Below are positions 19,464 through 29,827 of a stretch of DNA of 64,000 nt, one piece after another. How positions within the stretch are numbered: position 1 is the stretch's first letter; every line of letters starts with the position of its first letter. This DNA comes from Pectobacterium colocasium (GTDB lineage: Bacteria > Pseudomonadota > Gammaproteobacteria > Enterobacterales > Enterobacteriaceae). The stretch covers positions 3,472,001 through 3,536,000 of the forward strand of contig NZ_CP084032.1 of the NCBI RefSeq assembly GCF_020181655.1, written 5' to 3'. Position numbers and translations under genes: made by a program. The notes beneath the pieces are model-generated. The model searched no databases. It had not been told where the DNA came from and saw only the letters and a list, made by a program, of their open reading frames with translations.

Positions 19464-20257
19464 CAGGCGTTGCCGGTGGCCTTAAACTCCCTCAGGAAAC
19501 TCCCCCACTTGCGTTCATAGAACGGCGTGGTGTGTTTAATCATGTAGTGGCTGATCCCCGGCTCACCTTCTTTCACCAAACACAGATCGACAGGACGCTC
19601 GTCCGGCAAGGTATCACTGGCGACGCTGCCCGCTTCACGGATGATGGTTTCTTCATCCTGATCGACATCAATCCCAATCAGCAGGTGGGGCTGTTCTTCG
19701 CCCGGCTCCTGAATCTGCGCCAAAAACGCTCGTTTTACATGGCGATGCTTGGTAAACAGCTGCGTCAGGGAATCAATCATCTGTGCTGGCATCTCGGCTG
19801 GCTGACTCAGCAAGACCTGCATCTCTTCTTCGACGATACGCTGCTGAACAAAACCGTGACCTTCGCCAGACAGAATATGTTCAATTTCCTGCGGCAAAAA
19901 CTCTTTGCCATACGAAAGTTTAGGATTGAGGAACAGCGTGACGCCCTGTGTCATTTCAAACAGCGAACGCGTCGGTAGAGCCAGAAAAGACGCTTCTTCC
20001 GTAATCACGCTCTGTAAAGCTTCCAGAGAAGAGAAGAAAGGAATAGCAGATGAGCCATCGTCTTTTTCCCAGTGTTGGATATTCACATTACTGCCCGCAT
20101 GCAACACCACCTCACCGGATTCATCCCCGTCATCGGTCGTGCCCAACACAAACACCGTGGCTTCCATCAGTTCACTGAAAAACTCAGGACGATGTGCGGG
20201 TTCCGTTGCAGCCAGAATCAGCACTTCTTCCAGTTTATTACGTGGCGAAAACTCCAT
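19463..20257 (-). CDS. sseB: Enhanced serine sensitivity protein SseB
   Basis: A 264-residue cytoplasmic protein of the SseB family. In E. coli its overproduction changes serine sensitivity; the biochemical role is unknown. The N-terminal SseB domain (NKLEEVLILAATEPAHRPEFFSEL) and C-terminal domain (YMIKHTTPFYERKWGSF) are both present. It lies downstream of pepB in the same direction, but a MITE separates them. The stop codon is formed by the last bases of the adjacent nested repeat. Confidence 0.93.
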   Translation of the reverse strand: MEFSPRNKLEEVLILAATEPAHRPEFFSELMEATVFVLGTTDDGDESGEVVLHAGSNVNIQHWEKDDGSSAIPFFSSLEALQSVITEEASFLALPTRSLFEMTQGVTLFLNPKLSYGKEFLPQEIEHILSGEGHGFVQQRIVEEEMQVLLSQPAEMPAQMIDSLTQLFTKHRHVKRAFLAQIQEPGEEQPHLLIGIDVDQDEETIIREAGSVASDTLPDERPVDLCLVKEGEPGISHYMIKHTTPFYERKWGSFLREFKATGNA

Positions 20258-20302
20258 ACTTTCCTCAACATGATTACGTTAAAAAACCGACGCGTGAGGC
20301 TC

Positions 20303-20416
20303 TAATGCCGATCGGTTAAGGATCGAGATACCGGGGGCTACCACGATGCGAGGCATCCCTGCGGGAGCCTCATCACTGTGTTTCCCCCTAACCCCATGCT
20401 TAAGTGACTAGCATTA
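20303..20416. mobile_element. 114-bp MITE with IS4-type ends
   Basis: The left end begins TAATGCCGATCGGTTAAGGA and the right end, inverted, begins TAATGCTAGTCACTTAAGC. These match the right and left ends of the IS at 51056-52468 respectively. Flanking 12-mers CGCGTGAGGCTC and CGCATGAGGCGC agree at 10 of 12 positions, consistent with an old target duplication. The interior forms an imperfect hairpin and codes for nothing. It separates pepB from sseB. Confidence 0.82.
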
Positions 20417-20477
20417 CGCATGAGGCGCGGCGTTATGTCTCAACACATTCGGTAAATGGCAGATAAGTCTGAAACGA

Positions 20478-21788
20478 CTATTTGGCGTTGCTCAGCAAGA
20501 GATTCGCCAGCGTGCGTACGCCGAGCCCCGTTGCACCTGTCGCCCACTGATCCACCGCGCCTTTACGGTACGTCGCGGAACAGTCGATGTGCAGCCAGCC
20601 CTGTTGGTAATTTTTCACAAAGTGCGACAGGAAAGCCGCCGCCGTGCTGGCACCGGCGGTGTGCGCACCGCTGGCAATATTGTTCAGATCGGCAAAGCTG
20701 GACGGCAGGTGACTACGGTGGAACTCTTCCAGCGGCAGACGCCAGAACGGCTCATTCTCTTCTTTCGCACTGTCCTGCAATGCCGCCACCAGCTCGTCAT
20801 CAAAGCTGAACAGCGCGTGATAGTCGTTGCCCAGCGCCGTTTTCGCCGCGCCCGTCAGCGTTGCACAGTCGATAATCCACTGCGGGTTCTGCTCGGAGGC
20901 ATCGATCAGGCCGTCCGCCAGTACCAGACGCCCTTCCGCATCGGTGTTCATGACTTCAACCGTCTTGCCGTTGCGGTAGCGAATAATATCGCCCAGTCGG
21001 AATGCATTGCCACTCACCATGTTGTCCGCACAGCACAGATACAGTTTCACGCGCTGTTGCAAACCACGCGCCGCCGCCAGCGCCAGTGCGCCAGTCAGAG
21101 TAGCTGCACCGCCCATATCTGATTTCATGGAATCCATAGAGCTGCTCGGTTTCAGACTGTAGCCGCCGGTATCAAACGTAATCCCTTTCCCCACCAGACA
21201 GGCGAACACTGGCGCATCCGCATTACCCGTTGGGTTATAGTCCAGCGCCAGTAGCACCGGCTGACGTTCAGAGCCGCGGCCGACCGTGTGCAGGCCGGCA
21301 TAATTTTGCTCACGTAGATCTTCACCTTTGGTGATGCGGTAGCTAACAGCATCACAGGCAACGTCACACAGCAGATCGACCGCGCGGGTTGCCAACTGCT
21401 CTGGCCCCAAATCTTCAGCAGGCAGGTTAATGGTGTCACGCACCCAGTCCACAATCTTCAGCCGATCATTAAACTCTTTCTGATCGGCCTCATTCAGTTC
21501 CGCCCACTCAACCGTTCTTTGCCCTTTCGGCCCGCGATAACCCTGCCAGAATGCCCAGCTGTTTGCCAGATCCCAGCCTTCACCTGCCAGTTTAACGTGT
21601 TTGATCCCCTGCCCGTCGATTTTGCGGGCAGCACGCTGGATCACCGCCAGTGCAGCTTTACCATTCAGCGACGTCGTTCCAACATGGATGGTAAACCCCT
21701 GCTCATTCACACTCAGCGTCGCTTTTTCTCCCCAGCGCGCATCAGCAGGTTGAGTGGAGAGTGAAATCAGCATGGTATTGTTCGTCAT
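20478..21788 (-). CDS. pepB: Peptidase B, M17 leucyl-aminopeptidase family
   Basis: Cytosolic metallo-aminopeptidase with broad specificity. The M17 core is intact: [39 protein letters not shown] and [12 protein letters not shown] supply metal ligands and the catalytic Lys/Arg. I start at the ATG at 21788 ([11 protein letters not shown]), with GGAGAAG upstream; a longer reading adds an unrelated basic extension. Length 436 compares with about 427 in E. coli. It follows iscX with about 200 bases between, as the last member of the extended isc locus before sseB. Confidence 0.95.
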   Translation of the reverse strand: MTNNTMLISLSTQPADARWGEKATLSVNEQGFTIHVGTTSLNGKAALAVIQRAARKIDGQGIKHVKLAGEGWDLANSWAFWQGYRGPKGQRTVEWAELNEADQKEFNDRLKIVDWVRDTINLPAEDLGPEQLATRAVDLLCDVACDAVSYRITKGEDLREQNYAGLHTVGRGSERQPVLLALDYNPTGNADAPVFACLVGKGITFDTGGYSLKPSSSMDSMKSDMGGAATLTGALALAAARGLQQRVKLYLCCADNMVSGNAFRLGDIIRYRNGKTVEVMNTDAEGRLVLADGLIDASEQNPQWIIDCATLTGAAKTALGNDYHALFSFDDELVAALQDSAKEENEPFWRLPLEEFHRSHLPSSFADLNNIASGAHTAGASTAAAFLSHFVKNYQQGWLHIDCSATYRKGAVDQWATGATGLGVRTLANLLLSNAK

Positions 21789-21985
21789 AGTGCTTCTCCG
21801 ATAATGGGTATGCCTGCCACTTCTCATGTTTGCAGGTGCTTTTCATAGTTGCAGATACGTTATTTATCAGTGCTTGTTTATCAATATTCAGCTTACCGAT
21901 AAATAAACTGTGCATCATGACATGAAAATGTTACGAATTTTGGCATGAAATAAAATGGGCCACCAAAGGCAGCCCCGCCATATTT

Positions 21986-22186
21986 CTATTCTGCTTCATC
22001 TAACCAGACCAGCAGGATCGCTTCCAGAATTTTTTCATTGGAAGCGTCCGGCCGATCGTCAAATTCATCCAGTTCGCAGATCCATTGGTGCATGTCTGTG
22101 AAACGCACGGTTTTCGGATCGAGATCGGGAAACTGATCGTAAAGCGCTTCGCCGATAGCCCGGCTGTCTGTCCATTTTAATCCCAT
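21986..22186 (-). CDS. iscX: Fe-S assembly protein IscX
   Basis: Small acidic protein (66 residues) that binds IscS and modulates iron supply to cluster assembly. The sequence [29 protein letters not shown]...[10 protein letters not shown] is the canonical IscX form. It starts 21 bases after fdx and ends the conserved isc operon. Confidence 0.96.
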   Translation of the reverse strand: MGLKWTDSRAIGEALYDQFPDLDPKTVRFTDMHQWICELDEFDDRPDASNEKILEAILLVWLDEAE

Positions 22187-22207
22187 CGCGGTTTCTCCTT
22201 ATTCAGA

Positions 22208-22543
22208 TCAATGCTCGCGTGCATGGTTGATCGTGTAGCGCGGGATCTCGACAACCAGATCGTCCCCGGCGATACGCGCCTGACAGCCCAGACGGCTTTC
22301 CGATTCCAGCCCCCAGGCTTTATCCAGCATGTCGTCTTCTTCTTCCGTGCTTTCCGCCAGCGAGTCAAACCCTTCACGCACGATGCAGTGGCAGGTGGTG
22401 CAGGCGCAGGATTTCTCGCAGGCGTGCTCAACGTCAATACCGTTACGCAAAGCGACTTCCAGAATGCTTTCACCGCGTTCCGCTTCCAACACCGCACCTT
22501 CAGGACACAGATCCTGATGCGGTAAAAAAACTATCTTAGGCAT
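22208..22543 (-). CDS. fdx: [2Fe-2S] ferredoxin of the Isc system
   Basis: Adrenodoxin-type ferredoxin (111 residues) that supplies electrons for cluster assembly on IscU. The ligands are in CEKSCACTTCHC and a distant cysteine in GCQARI. I start at MPKIVFLPHQ, matching the E. coli protein; a longer reading would overlap hscA. The start lies directly at the hscA stop, so the genes are coupled. Confidence 0.97.
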   Translation of the reverse strand: MPKIVFLPHQDLCPEGAVLEAERGESILEVALRNGIDVEHACEKSCACTTCHCIVREGFDSLAESTEEEDDMLDKAWGLESESRLGCQARIAGDDLVVEIPRYTINHAREH

Positions 22544-22544
22544 G

Positions 22545-24395
22545 TTACACCTCATCCACAGAATGGCCTGCCAGCGCGCGACGGATAGAGGCATCCATAC
22601 GACGAGCCGCGAATTCCTGGGTTTGTTGATCGACTGTTTTAATCGCGGCTTCAATCGCCACGGGATCGCTGCCCTGCATTATCGTGTGCAGGTGTTCGGA
22701 TGCCGCGACAATGATGCCTTTTTCGTCATTGCTCAATAACTCGGCGTCGGCCACCAGCGCGCTTTGCAAACTTTCCAGCACGCGTGCCGCTTCCACTTTT
22801 TGCTCTGCCAGACGACGCGCGCCGACATCTTCCTTCGCGTTCAGCATCGAATCGGTGATCATGGTGGCAATTTCTGTATCGCTCAGGCCGTATGACGGTT
22901 TCACCTGAATGGATGCCTCAACGCCCGTCGATTTCTCCATCGCCGTCACGCTCAGCAGGCCATCCGCATCCACCTGAAAGGTTACACGAATGTGGGCTCC
23001 ACCGGCAGGCAACGGCGGCAAGCCGCGCAGCGAGAAGCGCGCAAGCGAACGGCAATCCGCCACCATTTCACGCTCGCCCTGTAAGACGTGGATCATCATG
23101 CCGCTCTGGCCGTCTTTGAAGGTGGTAAATTCTTGTGCGCGGGCAACCGGGATCGTGGTATTGCGCGGAATGATTTTTTCCACCAGTCCGCCCATCGTCT
23201 CCAGCCCCAGCGACAGGGGGATAACATCCAGCAGCAGCATGTCACTATCTGGCTTGTTACCCACCAGAATATCCGCCTGGATCGCCGCGCCGATAGCCAC
23301 GACTTTATCTGGATCGATCGACGTCAGCGGTGTACGGCCAAAAAACGTCCCTACCTGCTCACGCACCAGCGGAACGCGCGTCGATCCGCCCACCATCACC
23401 ACTTCCAGCACGTCTTCTGGCGTCAGTCCCGCGTCTTTCAGCGTACGACGACAGGACAGCAGCGTGCGTTTCACCAGTTGAGCGATCAGCGAATCAAACT
23501 GCTCGCGAGTCACATCACCCTGCCAGCCTGCCACATCTACACGGGCTGACTCGGCGCTGCTAAGTGCAATCTTGGCTTTCACTGCCGCGTCGCGAAAGGC
23601 ATGATCCAACTGACGATCGCCACGATCGTGAATACCAGCCTGCTCACGCAACCACTCCGCCAGCAGATGATCGAAATCATCACCGCCCAGCGCAGAATCC
23701 CCGCCCGTTGCCAGCACTTCAAAGACGCCGCGGCTCAGGCGCAGAATGGAAATATCAAAGGTGCCACCGCCGAGATCGTAAATGGCGATCACGCCCTCTT
23801 TACCGGAATCGAGCCCGTAGGCAATCGCCGCAGCGGTCGGTTCATTGAGCAAGCGCAATACGTGCAGCCCAGCCAGACGTGCTGCGTCTTTGGTGCCCTG
23901 ACGCTGTGCGTCATCGAAGTACGCAGGAACCGTAATCACCACGCCATCCGGCACGCCGCCTAATGCCGCTTCCGCACGCGCGGCCAGTGCGGACAAAATA
24001 TCCGCCGACACTTGTACAGGATTGAGGTTGCCAGCTGAAGTCTGAATCAGCGGCAGGCCGTTATCGCTGGCATGAAAACGATACGGCAAATGAGGATAGC
24101 GCTGCTGAATATCATCCAGAGAGCGCCCCATCAGGCGTTTAACTGAACTGACGGTATTTTCCAGATCGTGTGCAGCATTATCGCGCGCGTGCCAGCCAAC
24201 GCTGTGACCATCGCGGCGGTAGTGGACAACCGACGGCAGCAGATCGCGCCCGTCGCTATCTGCCAGCGTCTGGGCTTCGCCACTGCGTACAGTAGCAACA
24301 AGAGAATGGGTGGTACCTAAATCAATACCGACAGCCAGACGGCGCTGGTGCGGTGCGGCACTCAGGCCAGGCTCACTAATTTGTAATAAGGCCAT
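22545..24395 (-). CDS. hscA: Hsp70-type chaperone HscA
   Basis: Specialised Hsp70 that acts with HscB to release clusters from IscU by binding its LPPVK motif. ATPase motifs are present ([39 protein letters not shown]), followed by a substrate domain. Length 616 equals the E. coli protein. The gene sits between hscB and fdx as expected. Confidence 0.97.
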   Translation of the reverse strand: MALLQISEPGLSAAPHQRRLAVGIDLGTTHSLVATVRSGEAQTLADSDGRDLLPSVVHYRRDGHSVGWHARDNAAHDLENTVSSVKRLMGRSLDDIQQRYPHLPYRFHASDNGLPLIQTSAGNLNPVQVSADILSALAARAEAALGGVPDGVVITVPAYFDDAQRQGTKDAARLAGLHVLRLLNEPTAAAIAYGLDSGKEGVIAIYDLGGGTFDISILRLSRGVFEVLATGGDSALGGDDFDHLLAEWLREQAGIHDRGDRQLDHAFRDAAVKAKIALSSAESARVDVAGWQGDVTREQFDSLIAQLVKRTLLSCRRTLKDAGLTPEDVLEVVMVGGSTRVPLVREQVGTFFGRTPLTSIDPDKVVAIGAAIQADILVGNKPDSDMLLLDVIPLSLGLETMGGLVEKIIPRNTTIPVARAQEFTTFKDGQSGMMIHVLQGEREMVADCRSLARFSLRGLPPLPAGGAHIRVTFQVDADGLLSVTAMEKSTGVEASIQVKPSYGLSDTEIATMITDSMLNAKEDVGARRLAEQKVEAARVLESLQSALVADAELLSNDEKGIIVAASEHLHTIMQGSDPVAIEAAIKTVDQQTQEFAARRMDASIRRALAGHSVDEV

Positions 24396-24470
24396 ATTGA
24401 GCTTCCATCAATTGGCTAGCGAAAAATCCAATCTGGCAATGGCCATCGGGTTTCCCGCCGAATTAACCCG

Positions 24471-24989
24471 TTATTTGTCCAGCAGTTGTTCTTCGAGTGC
24501 TTCAACTTGTTGCTGGAGCTTGTCTAAAAAGCGTAGCTTGCGCACGGTGTCTGCGGCGTCTGTCCACGTCTCACTATTGAGTTCATCACGCATCTGCGAA
24601 CGGCGTTTGACAATCGTTGCCTGCAACCGCTCGGAAAACGCGGCTAGCGCCTCATCCGCATCAGAACGCTGCGAGATCGCATCCAATTCTTCGCGCAATT
24701 CCAGCTGTTCCATCAGGAATGTCGTATCCTTCATCGTATGCTGTTCGTTGTTCACATCAAAACCGTGCAGCGACAACATATACTCCGCGCGTTTCAGCGG
24801 ATGCTTGAGCGCCTGATAAGCATTGTTGATCGTCGCCGCCTGTTGCACCGCCAGCATACGCTCGCGCTCCGGGCTGGCAGCATAACGATCAGGATGGAAC
24901 TGACGTTGCAGCTCCTGAAAACGGGATGCAAGCAGGCCGCCATCCACATCATAGCGAATCGGCAGCCCGAATAACGTAAAGTAATCCAT
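24471..24989 (-). CDS. hscB: J-domain co-chaperone HscB
   Basis: Delivers IscU to HscA and stimulates its ATPase. The N-terminal J domain carries HPD in QFHPDRYA, and the C-terminal three-helix bundle binds IscU. I start at [10 protein letters not shown] (172 residues), as in E. coli; the longer reading adds 13 unrelated residues. It lies between iscA and hscA. Confidence 0.96.
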   Translation of the reverse strand: MDYFTLFGLPIRYDVDGGLLASRFQELQRQFHPDRYAASPERERMLAVQQAATINNAYQALKHPLKRAEYMLSLHGFDVNNEQHTMKDTTFLMEQLELREELDAISQRSDADEALAAFSERLQATIVKRRSQMRDELNSETWTDAADTVRKLRFLDKLQQQVEALEEQLLDK

Positions 24990-25059
24990 AGTGGTACTCA
25001 GGGAGTGCTGGGTAGCTGCGCCGATCATTCACTGACAGCACGCGACTACCCAAGAGGGG

Positions 25060-25383
25060 TCAGACGTTGAAACTTTCGCCGCAACCGCATTCGCCGGAAA
25101 TGTTAGGATTATTGAACTTAAAGCCTTCGTTCAGCCCTTCTTTGACGAAATCCAACTCGGTTCCATCAAGATAGACCAGGCTTTTGCCGTCCACGATGAC
25201 TTTGACGCCTTTGTCTTCAAAGACCGTATCGCCATCGTTCAAATCATCAACAAACTCCAGCACATACGCCATACCGGAACAGCCGGATGTTCGTACGCCA
25301 AGACGCAGTCCAAGGCCTTTGCCCCGGTTTGCGATGAAAGCGCTCACGCGTTGTGCCGCACTTTCGCTCAGAGAAATCGACAT
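25060..25383 (-). CDS. iscA: A-type Fe-S carrier IscA
   Basis: Carrier that receives clusters from IscU and passes them to apoproteins. The three conserved cysteines are in SGCSGM and the C-terminal CGCGES. I start at [12 protein letters not shown] (107 residues), the E. coli-like start; the longer reading adds 14 unrelated residues. Confidence 0.97.
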   Translation of the reverse strand: MSISLSESAAQRVSAFIANRGKGLGLRLGVRTSGCSGMAYVLEFVDDLNDGDTVFEDKGVKVIVDGKSLVYLDGTELDFVKEGLNEGFKFNNPNISGECGCGESFNV

Positions 25384-25463
25384 ACTGTTACCTCGATCGT
25401 TCGCCACCTCGACGGGAACAGGCACCGGGAGAAACGGTGCCCCGCCGAGTTCAGCCGCAGAGA

Positions 25464-25850
25464 TTACTGCGCGTCGCGTTTACTTTTGTAATCCGCAATC
25501 GCTGCCTTGATAGCGTCTTCCGCCAGAATGGAGCAGTGAATCTTCACCGGCGGTAGCTCAAGTTCTTCGGCAATCTGCGTGTTCTTAATCGCTTCTGCTT
25601 CATTCAGCGATTTGCCTTTTACCCACTCGGTAACCAGCGAGCTGGAGGCAATGGCAGAACCACAACCGTACGTCTTGAAGCGGGCATCTTCGATGATACC
25701 CTCATTGTTGACTTTTATCTGCAACTTCATCACATCGCCGCACGCTGGCGCGCCGACCATGCCGCTGCCGATAGAAGGATCGGCGTTGTCAAATGAACCC
25801 ACGTTGCGTGGATTTTCATAGTGATCAATTACTTTTTCGCTGTAAGCCAT
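25464..25850 (-). CDS. iscU: Fe-S cluster scaffold IscU
   Basis: Scaffold on which IscS builds [2Fe-2S] clusters. Three cluster cysteines are in PACGDV, YGCGSA and HCSILAED, and the HscA recognition motif LPPVK precedes the last one. Length 128 matches E. coli. It follows iscS by 24 bases in the operon. Confidence 0.98.
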   Translation of the reverse strand: MAYSEKVIDHYENPRNVGSFDNADPSIGSGMVGAPACGDVMKLQIKVNNEGIIEDARFKTYGCGSAIASSSLVTEWVKGKSLNEAEAIKNTQIAEELELPPVKIHCSILAEDAIKAAIADYKSKRDAQ

Positions 25851-25874
25851 GATAGTCGTCCCCGATCGGGTGAA

Positions 25875-27089
25875 TTAATGATGCGCCCACTCGATGCTGC
25901 TGATATCCACGCCCTGCTTGAACATTTCCCACAGCGGAGAAAGATCGCGCAGACGACCAATGGATTTACGCACCAGTTCGATGGTGTAGTCGATCTCTTC
26001 TTCGGTGGTAAAACGCCCCAGCGAGAAACGGATCGAGCTATGCGCCAGCTCATCATTCATGCCCAGCGCACGTAACACGTAGGAGGGCTCCAGACTGGCC
26101 GACGTACAGGCAGAACCGGACGACACCGCCAGATCCTTGAGCGCCATAATCAGCGATTCGCCTTCAACGTAGTTGAAGCTGACGTTCAGGATGTTAGGCG
26201 CGCCCTGCTCAATGTCACCATTCAGGTAGACTTCTTCAATATCATTAATCCCGTTCCACAGACGATCGCGCAGCGTGCGCAGGCGATCCATTTCCGCGGT
26301 CATCTCTTCTTTCGCGATGCGGTAGGCTTCGCCCATACCAACAATCTGGTGCACAGGCAAGGTGCCAGAACGCATGCCGCGCTCATGGCCGCCGCCGTGC
26401 ATCTGCGCTTCAAGACGAATTCGGGGTTTACGACGAACATACAGTGCCCCGATCCCTTTCGGCCCATAGATTTTATGGCCGGAGAAAGACATCAGATCCA
26501 CTTTTAACTGGTTGAGATCGATAGGCAGTTTGCCTACGCTCTGCGTGGCGTCGACGTGGAACACAATACCGCGACTGCGGCACATGTCGCCGATCGTTTC
26601 GATATCCTGCACAACACCGATTTCATTGTTGACGTGCATGATGGAAACCAGAATGGTGTCCTCACGCATTGCCGCTTCAAGTTCCGCCAGATCGATAATG
26701 CCATTACGCTGCGGCGCCAGATAAGTCACCTCGAAGCCTTCGCGTTCAAGCTGACGACAGGTATCCAGCACGGCTTTATGTTCGGTCTTGCTGGTGATGA
26801 TGTGCTTGCCCTTCTTCTGGTAGAAGTTGGCAACACCTTTAATCGCGAGGTTATCGGCTTCGGTCGCGCCTGACGTGAAGACGATCTCACGTGGGTCGGC
26901 GCCGACCAGCTCAGCAATTTGGTTACGGGCGATATCTACCGCCTCTTCCGCCTGCCAGCCAAAACGGTGGGAACGGGAGGCCGGATTACCGAACGTGCCG
27001 TCCAAAGTCAAAAATTGCATCATTTTCTCAGCGACGCGCGGATCAACTGGCGTAGTGGCTGAGTAGTCGAGATAGATAGGTAACTTCAT
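25875..27089 (-). CDS. iscS: Cysteine desulfurase IscS
   Basis: PLP enzyme that takes sulfur from cysteine for Fe-S clusters, thiamine and tRNA thiolation. The PLP lysine is in [12 protein letters not shown] and the catalytic cysteine in [14 protein letters not shown] (about residue 328). The C-terminus ends SIEWAHH, as in E. coli. Length 404 is exact for the family. Confidence 0.98.
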   Translation of the reverse strand: MKLPIYLDYSATTPVDPRVAEKMMQFLTLDGTFGNPASRSHRFGWQAEEAVDIARNQIAELVGADPREIVFTSGATEADNLAIKGVANFYQKKGKHIITSKTEHKAVLDTCRQLEREGFEVTYLAPQRNGIIDLAELEAAMREDTILVSIMHVNNEIGVVQDIETIGDMCRSRGIVFHVDATQSVGKLPIDLNQLKVDLMSFSGHKIYGPKGIGALYVRRKPRIRLEAQMHGGGHERGMRSGTLPVHQIVGMGEAYRIAKEEMTAEMDRLRTLRDRLWNGINDIEEVYLNGDIEQGAPNILNVSFNYVEGESLIMALKDLAVSSGSACTSASLEPSYVLRALGMNDELAHSSIRFSLGRFTTEEEIDYTIELVRKSIGRLRDLSPLWEMFKQGVDISSIEWAHH

Positions 27090-27317
27090 TGCTCATAAAC
27101 TCCGTACATCACTTCAAAACGTACAATGCGTTTTGTTTTATTGACAGGCTGTTTATACCCGCAACCTCTCGGGCCAATGCAAAAACTCTGACGATGTTAT
27201 TGTTGGCACAATTTATCGTCGGAACACATTATCGTCAGAACACGCCGTGATAGTCGGGCTAGCACCAACGCCACATTGGACAATGTGGTCAGGATTATGC
27301 GGCTATCGGAAAGACAA

Positions 27318-27362
27318 AACGTGACGAGTAAGGGCTACTCGCCACAAAGTACCTGTCACGTT
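27318..27362 (-). promoter_or_regulatory. Hairpin between iscR and iscS
   Basis: AACGTGAC pairs with GTCACGTT and encloses a second stem (GAGTA with TACTC), just after the iscR stop. In E. coli a strong structure in this interval protects iscR mRNA when RyhB triggers decay of iscSUA. The same role here is inferred from position. Confidence 0.55.
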
Positions 27363-27371
27363 GAAGGTGTA

Positions 27372-27866
27372 TCAGGCGCGCAGGTTAACGTTGATCGTTT
27401 CCTGGATACGTCCATTAGCGGTGCGGCGAATGTCCGCATCCTGACGATCCGCCACATCCAGCACTTCCTTATTGTTCACCAGCTCATCCAGCGTGATGTT
27501 ATTCAGGAAATCAGTGATACGGTCGCTCAGATCGCGCCACAGCGTGTGCGTCAGGCAGCGATCGCCACCCTGGCAGCCTTCACGACCCTGACAACGCGTG
27601 GCGTCAACGGATTCATCGACGGCCGAAATGACCATGCCGACAGCGATTTCATTCGCGTTTTTACCCAGCAAGTAGCCGCCGCCCGGACCGCGAACGCTGG
27701 CAACCAGTCCATTCTTGCGCAGGCGCGAAAACAACTGCTCCAGATAGGACAGCGAAATACCCTGGCGTTCAGAAATATCCGCCAATGGAACTGGCCCTTC
27801 CTGGGAATGCAGAGCCACATCGAGCATGGCGGTAACGGCGTAACGGCCTTTGGATGTCAGTCTCAT
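27372..27866 (-). CDS. iscR: Fe-S-sensing regulator IscR
   Basis: Rrf2-family repressor of the isc operon that carries a [2Fe-2S] cluster. The winged helix is at the N-terminus ([20 protein letters not shown]), and the cluster ligands lie in [16 protein letters not shown] (three cysteines and a histidine). I start at MRLTSKGR (164 residues); the longer reading passes into the promoter region. The operon promoter and two IscR sites lie upstream. Confidence 0.97.
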   Translation of the reverse strand: MRLTSKGRYAVTAMLDVALHSQEGPVPLADISERQGISLSYLEQLFSRLRKNGLVASVRGPGGGYLLGKNANEIAVGMVISAVDESVDATRCQGREGCQGGDRCLTHTLWRDLSDRITDFLNNITLDELVNNKEVLDVADRQDADIRRTANGRIQETINVNLRA

Positions 27867-27885
27867 GATAGTGGTACCTGTAGGT

Positions 27886-27912
27886 AAAACATGTATTATG
27901 AAAACATGTATT
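27886..27912. repeat. Direct repeat AAAACATGTATT in the iscR leader
   Basis: Two exact 12-base copies start at 27886 and 27901, a 15-base period, between the iscR start and its promoter. Each contains the palindrome ACATGT. I do not recall this in the E. coli leader. Confidence 0.6.
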
Positions 27913-27936
27913 GGCAGAACATACCGCGAGTCTGAC

Positions 27937-27986
27937 ATTCCTGAGTATTTTAGTCAACTATTTAACCGAGCAAAATACTCAAGTAT
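27937..27986 (-). promoter_or_regulatory. isc promoter with two adjacent type 1 IscR sites
   Basis: Site A (27937-27961; minus strand starts ATAGTTGACTAAAATACTC) fits the type 1 consensus I recall at all but two positions and includes the -35 TTGACT. Site B (27962-27986; ATACTTGAGTATTTTGCTC) is contiguous and weaker. This matches the tandem arrangement in E. coli, where holo-IscR represses the operon. Site B reaches the trmJ stop codon. Confidence 0.8.
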
Positions 27987-28711
27987 TATTCGTCGTGTGT
28001 TTTTTGTACCGAGCTTAATATGCCACGCAGGATGTTAAGTTCCTGAGCTTCAGGCCTGGCGCGGGTAAACAGGCGGCGCAATTTGTTCATCACCTGGCCT
28101 TGATGCGCCGGTCGGATAAATCCGGTTTGCAGCAGCGTCTGTTCAAGATGCTGATAAAACCGCTCCAGATCGTCAACCAGCGGATACGGGGATTCTTCGT
28201 GTTTCGGCTGCCCAGCCTGTAACCGATCCAAATACGCGATGCGCACTTCATAAGCGATAATCTGCACCGCCATCGCCAGATTGAGCGAGCTGTATTCCGG
28301 GTTCGCGGGAATCGCCACATGGTAATGGCATTTCTGAAGCTCATCATTCGTCAGCCCCACACGCTCGCGCCCAAACACCAGCGCCACTGGCGCGTGCTCC
28401 GCTTCCTGTGCGCTGCGAACGCCACACTCACGCGGTTCCAGCATCGGCCAAGGTAAGGTTCGGGAACGCGCGCTGGTGCCAACGACCAGGCCACATCCTT
28501 CGAGCGCCTGATCGAATGAATCAACAATGGTGGCATTACCGATAACATCGCTGGCGCCTGCCGCCAACGCAATGGCCTGTGAATCAGGCTTAACCAACGG
28601 GTTGACCAGATAAAGTTTGCTTAACCCCATGGTTTTCATCGCCCTGGCCACTGACCCCATATTGCCAGTGTGCGACGTTTCAACCAGAACAATGCGAATA
28701 TTGTCTAACAT
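27986..28711 (-). CDS. trmJ: tRNA (cytidine/uridine-2'-O-) methyltransferase TrmJ
   Basis: SPOUT-family enzyme that 2'-O-methylates position 32 of certain tRNAs. The knotted fold motifs are present ([19 protein letters not shown] near the start, [15 protein letters not shown] and [18 protein letters not shown]). I start at [11 protein letters not shown] (241 residues); the longer reading adds 22 unrelated residues. It lies upstream of iscR in the same direction, as in E. coli. Confidence 0.95.
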   Translation of the reverse strand: MLDNIRIVLVETSHTGNMGSVARAMKTMGLSKLYLVNPLVKPDSQAIALAAGASDVIGNATIVDSFDQALEGCGLVVGTSARSRTLPWPMLEPRECGVRSAQEAEHAPVALVFGRERVGLTNDELQKCHYHVAIPANPEYSSLNLAMAVQIIAYEVRIAYLDRLQAGQPKHEESPYPLVDDLERFYQHLEQTLLQTGFIRPAHQGQVMNKLRRLFTRARPEAQELNILRGILSSVQKTHDE

Positions 28712-28854
28712 ATGAACTCTGTTGTGCGAATAGATAGAAGGAAGTGGTGCGAAAAGGAAATCGCCATACCTTAACACAAACTTAGCTATTTTACTTTTCT
28801 GCTGCTATACTCTGCGCCGCTTTCCGTTCTTTAACATTCCAGTGGACCGATACC

Positions 28855-29658
28855 ATGCATCCGATGCTCAACATCGCTATACGCGCTGCGCGTAAAGCCG
28901 GTAATTTGATTGCCAAAAACTATGAAACGCCAGACGCCGTCGAAGCCAGCCAAAAAGGCAGCAACGATTTTGTAACCAACGTCGATCGGGATGCAGAACG
29001 TCTGATCATTGAAGTCATCCGCAAATCTTACCCACAGCACACCATCATTGGTGAAGAGTGTGGCGAGTTGGCTGGTGAAGATCCGGCAGTACAATGGGTT
29101 ATCGATCCTCTGGATGGCACCACCAACTTCATCAAACGTTTACCTCACTTCGCTGTATCTATCGCGGTCCGCATTAAAGGCCGTACCGAAGTTGCCGTCG
29201 TTTACGATCCTATGCGCAATGAACTGTTTACCGCGACTCGTGGTCAAGGCGCGCAGTTGAACGGCTATCGTCTGCGCAGCAGCACTGCCCGCGATCTGGA
29301 AGGCACCGTACTGGCAACAGGCTTCCCCTTCAAATTAAAGCAACACAGCAAAAGCTATATCAATGCCATCGGCGCCCTGTTCACCCACTGTGCGGATTTC
29401 CGCCGGACGGGCTCTGCCGCACTGGATCTGGCGTATGTTGCAGCGGGTCGCGTTGACGGCTTCTTTGAAATCGGCCTGAAGCCGTGGGATTTCGCTGGCG
29501 GCGAGCTGCTGGTGCGTGAAGCAGGCGGGATCGTAACGGACTTCGTGGGCGGCCATAACTATATGGCGTCCGGCAACCTGGTTGCAGGCAATCCACGTGT
29601 GGTGAAAGCGATGCTGGGCACCATCCGTGAAGAACTGAGCGACGCGCTGAAACGCTAA
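28855..29658 (+). CDS. suhB: Inositol-1-monophosphatase SuhB
   Basis: Mg2+-dependent phosphatase that also takes part in rRNA antitermination with NusA. Metal-site motifs are IIGEECGE, WVIDPLDGTTNF and the C-terminal WDFAGGELLVREAGG. Length 267 equals E. coli. It is divergent from trmJ and followed by a terminator. Confidence 0.97.
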   Translation: MHPMLNIAIRAARKAGNLIAKNYETPDAVEASQKGSNDFVTNVDRDAERLIIEVIRKSYPQHTIIGEECGELAGEDPAVQWVIDPLDGTTNFIKRLPHFAVSIAVRIKGRTEVAVVYDPMRNELFTATRGQGAQLNGYRLRSSTARDLEGTVLATGFPFKLKQHSKSYINAIGALFTHCADFRRTGSAALDLAYVAAGRVDGFFEIGLKPWDFAGGELLVREAGGIVTDFVGGHNYMASGNLVAGNPRVVKAMLGTIREELSDALKR

Positions 29659-29667
29659 TTTCGATCG

Positions 29668-29718
29668 ACTCCGGCTCCTACATAAAAATGCAAGGGGCTG
29701 GAGTTGTTATTTTTCTTT
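29668..29718 (+). terminator. suhB terminator
   Basis: ACTCC-GCTCC-type arms pair with AGGGGC-GGAGT across a 13-base loop, with an imperfect middle. TTGTTATTTTTCTTT follows. Confidence 0.7.
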
Positions 29719-29756
29719 ACATATGAATCCTGTATACGCATTGTTTATCCTTATAC

Positions 29757-29769
29757 GATAATAATTATC
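29757..29769. promoter_or_regulatory. Fur-box-like palindrome before the iron-type ABC operon
   Basis: GATAATAATTATC is a near-perfect fit to the core Fur hexamer pattern, about 60 bases before the binding-protein start. It suggests iron repression of the three-gene operon. Confidence 0.7.
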
Positions 29770-29827
29770 AACCGCATTACACTGATAACTTCATCACATT
29801 GATAAACTGTGAATTAGGATCGCCACC

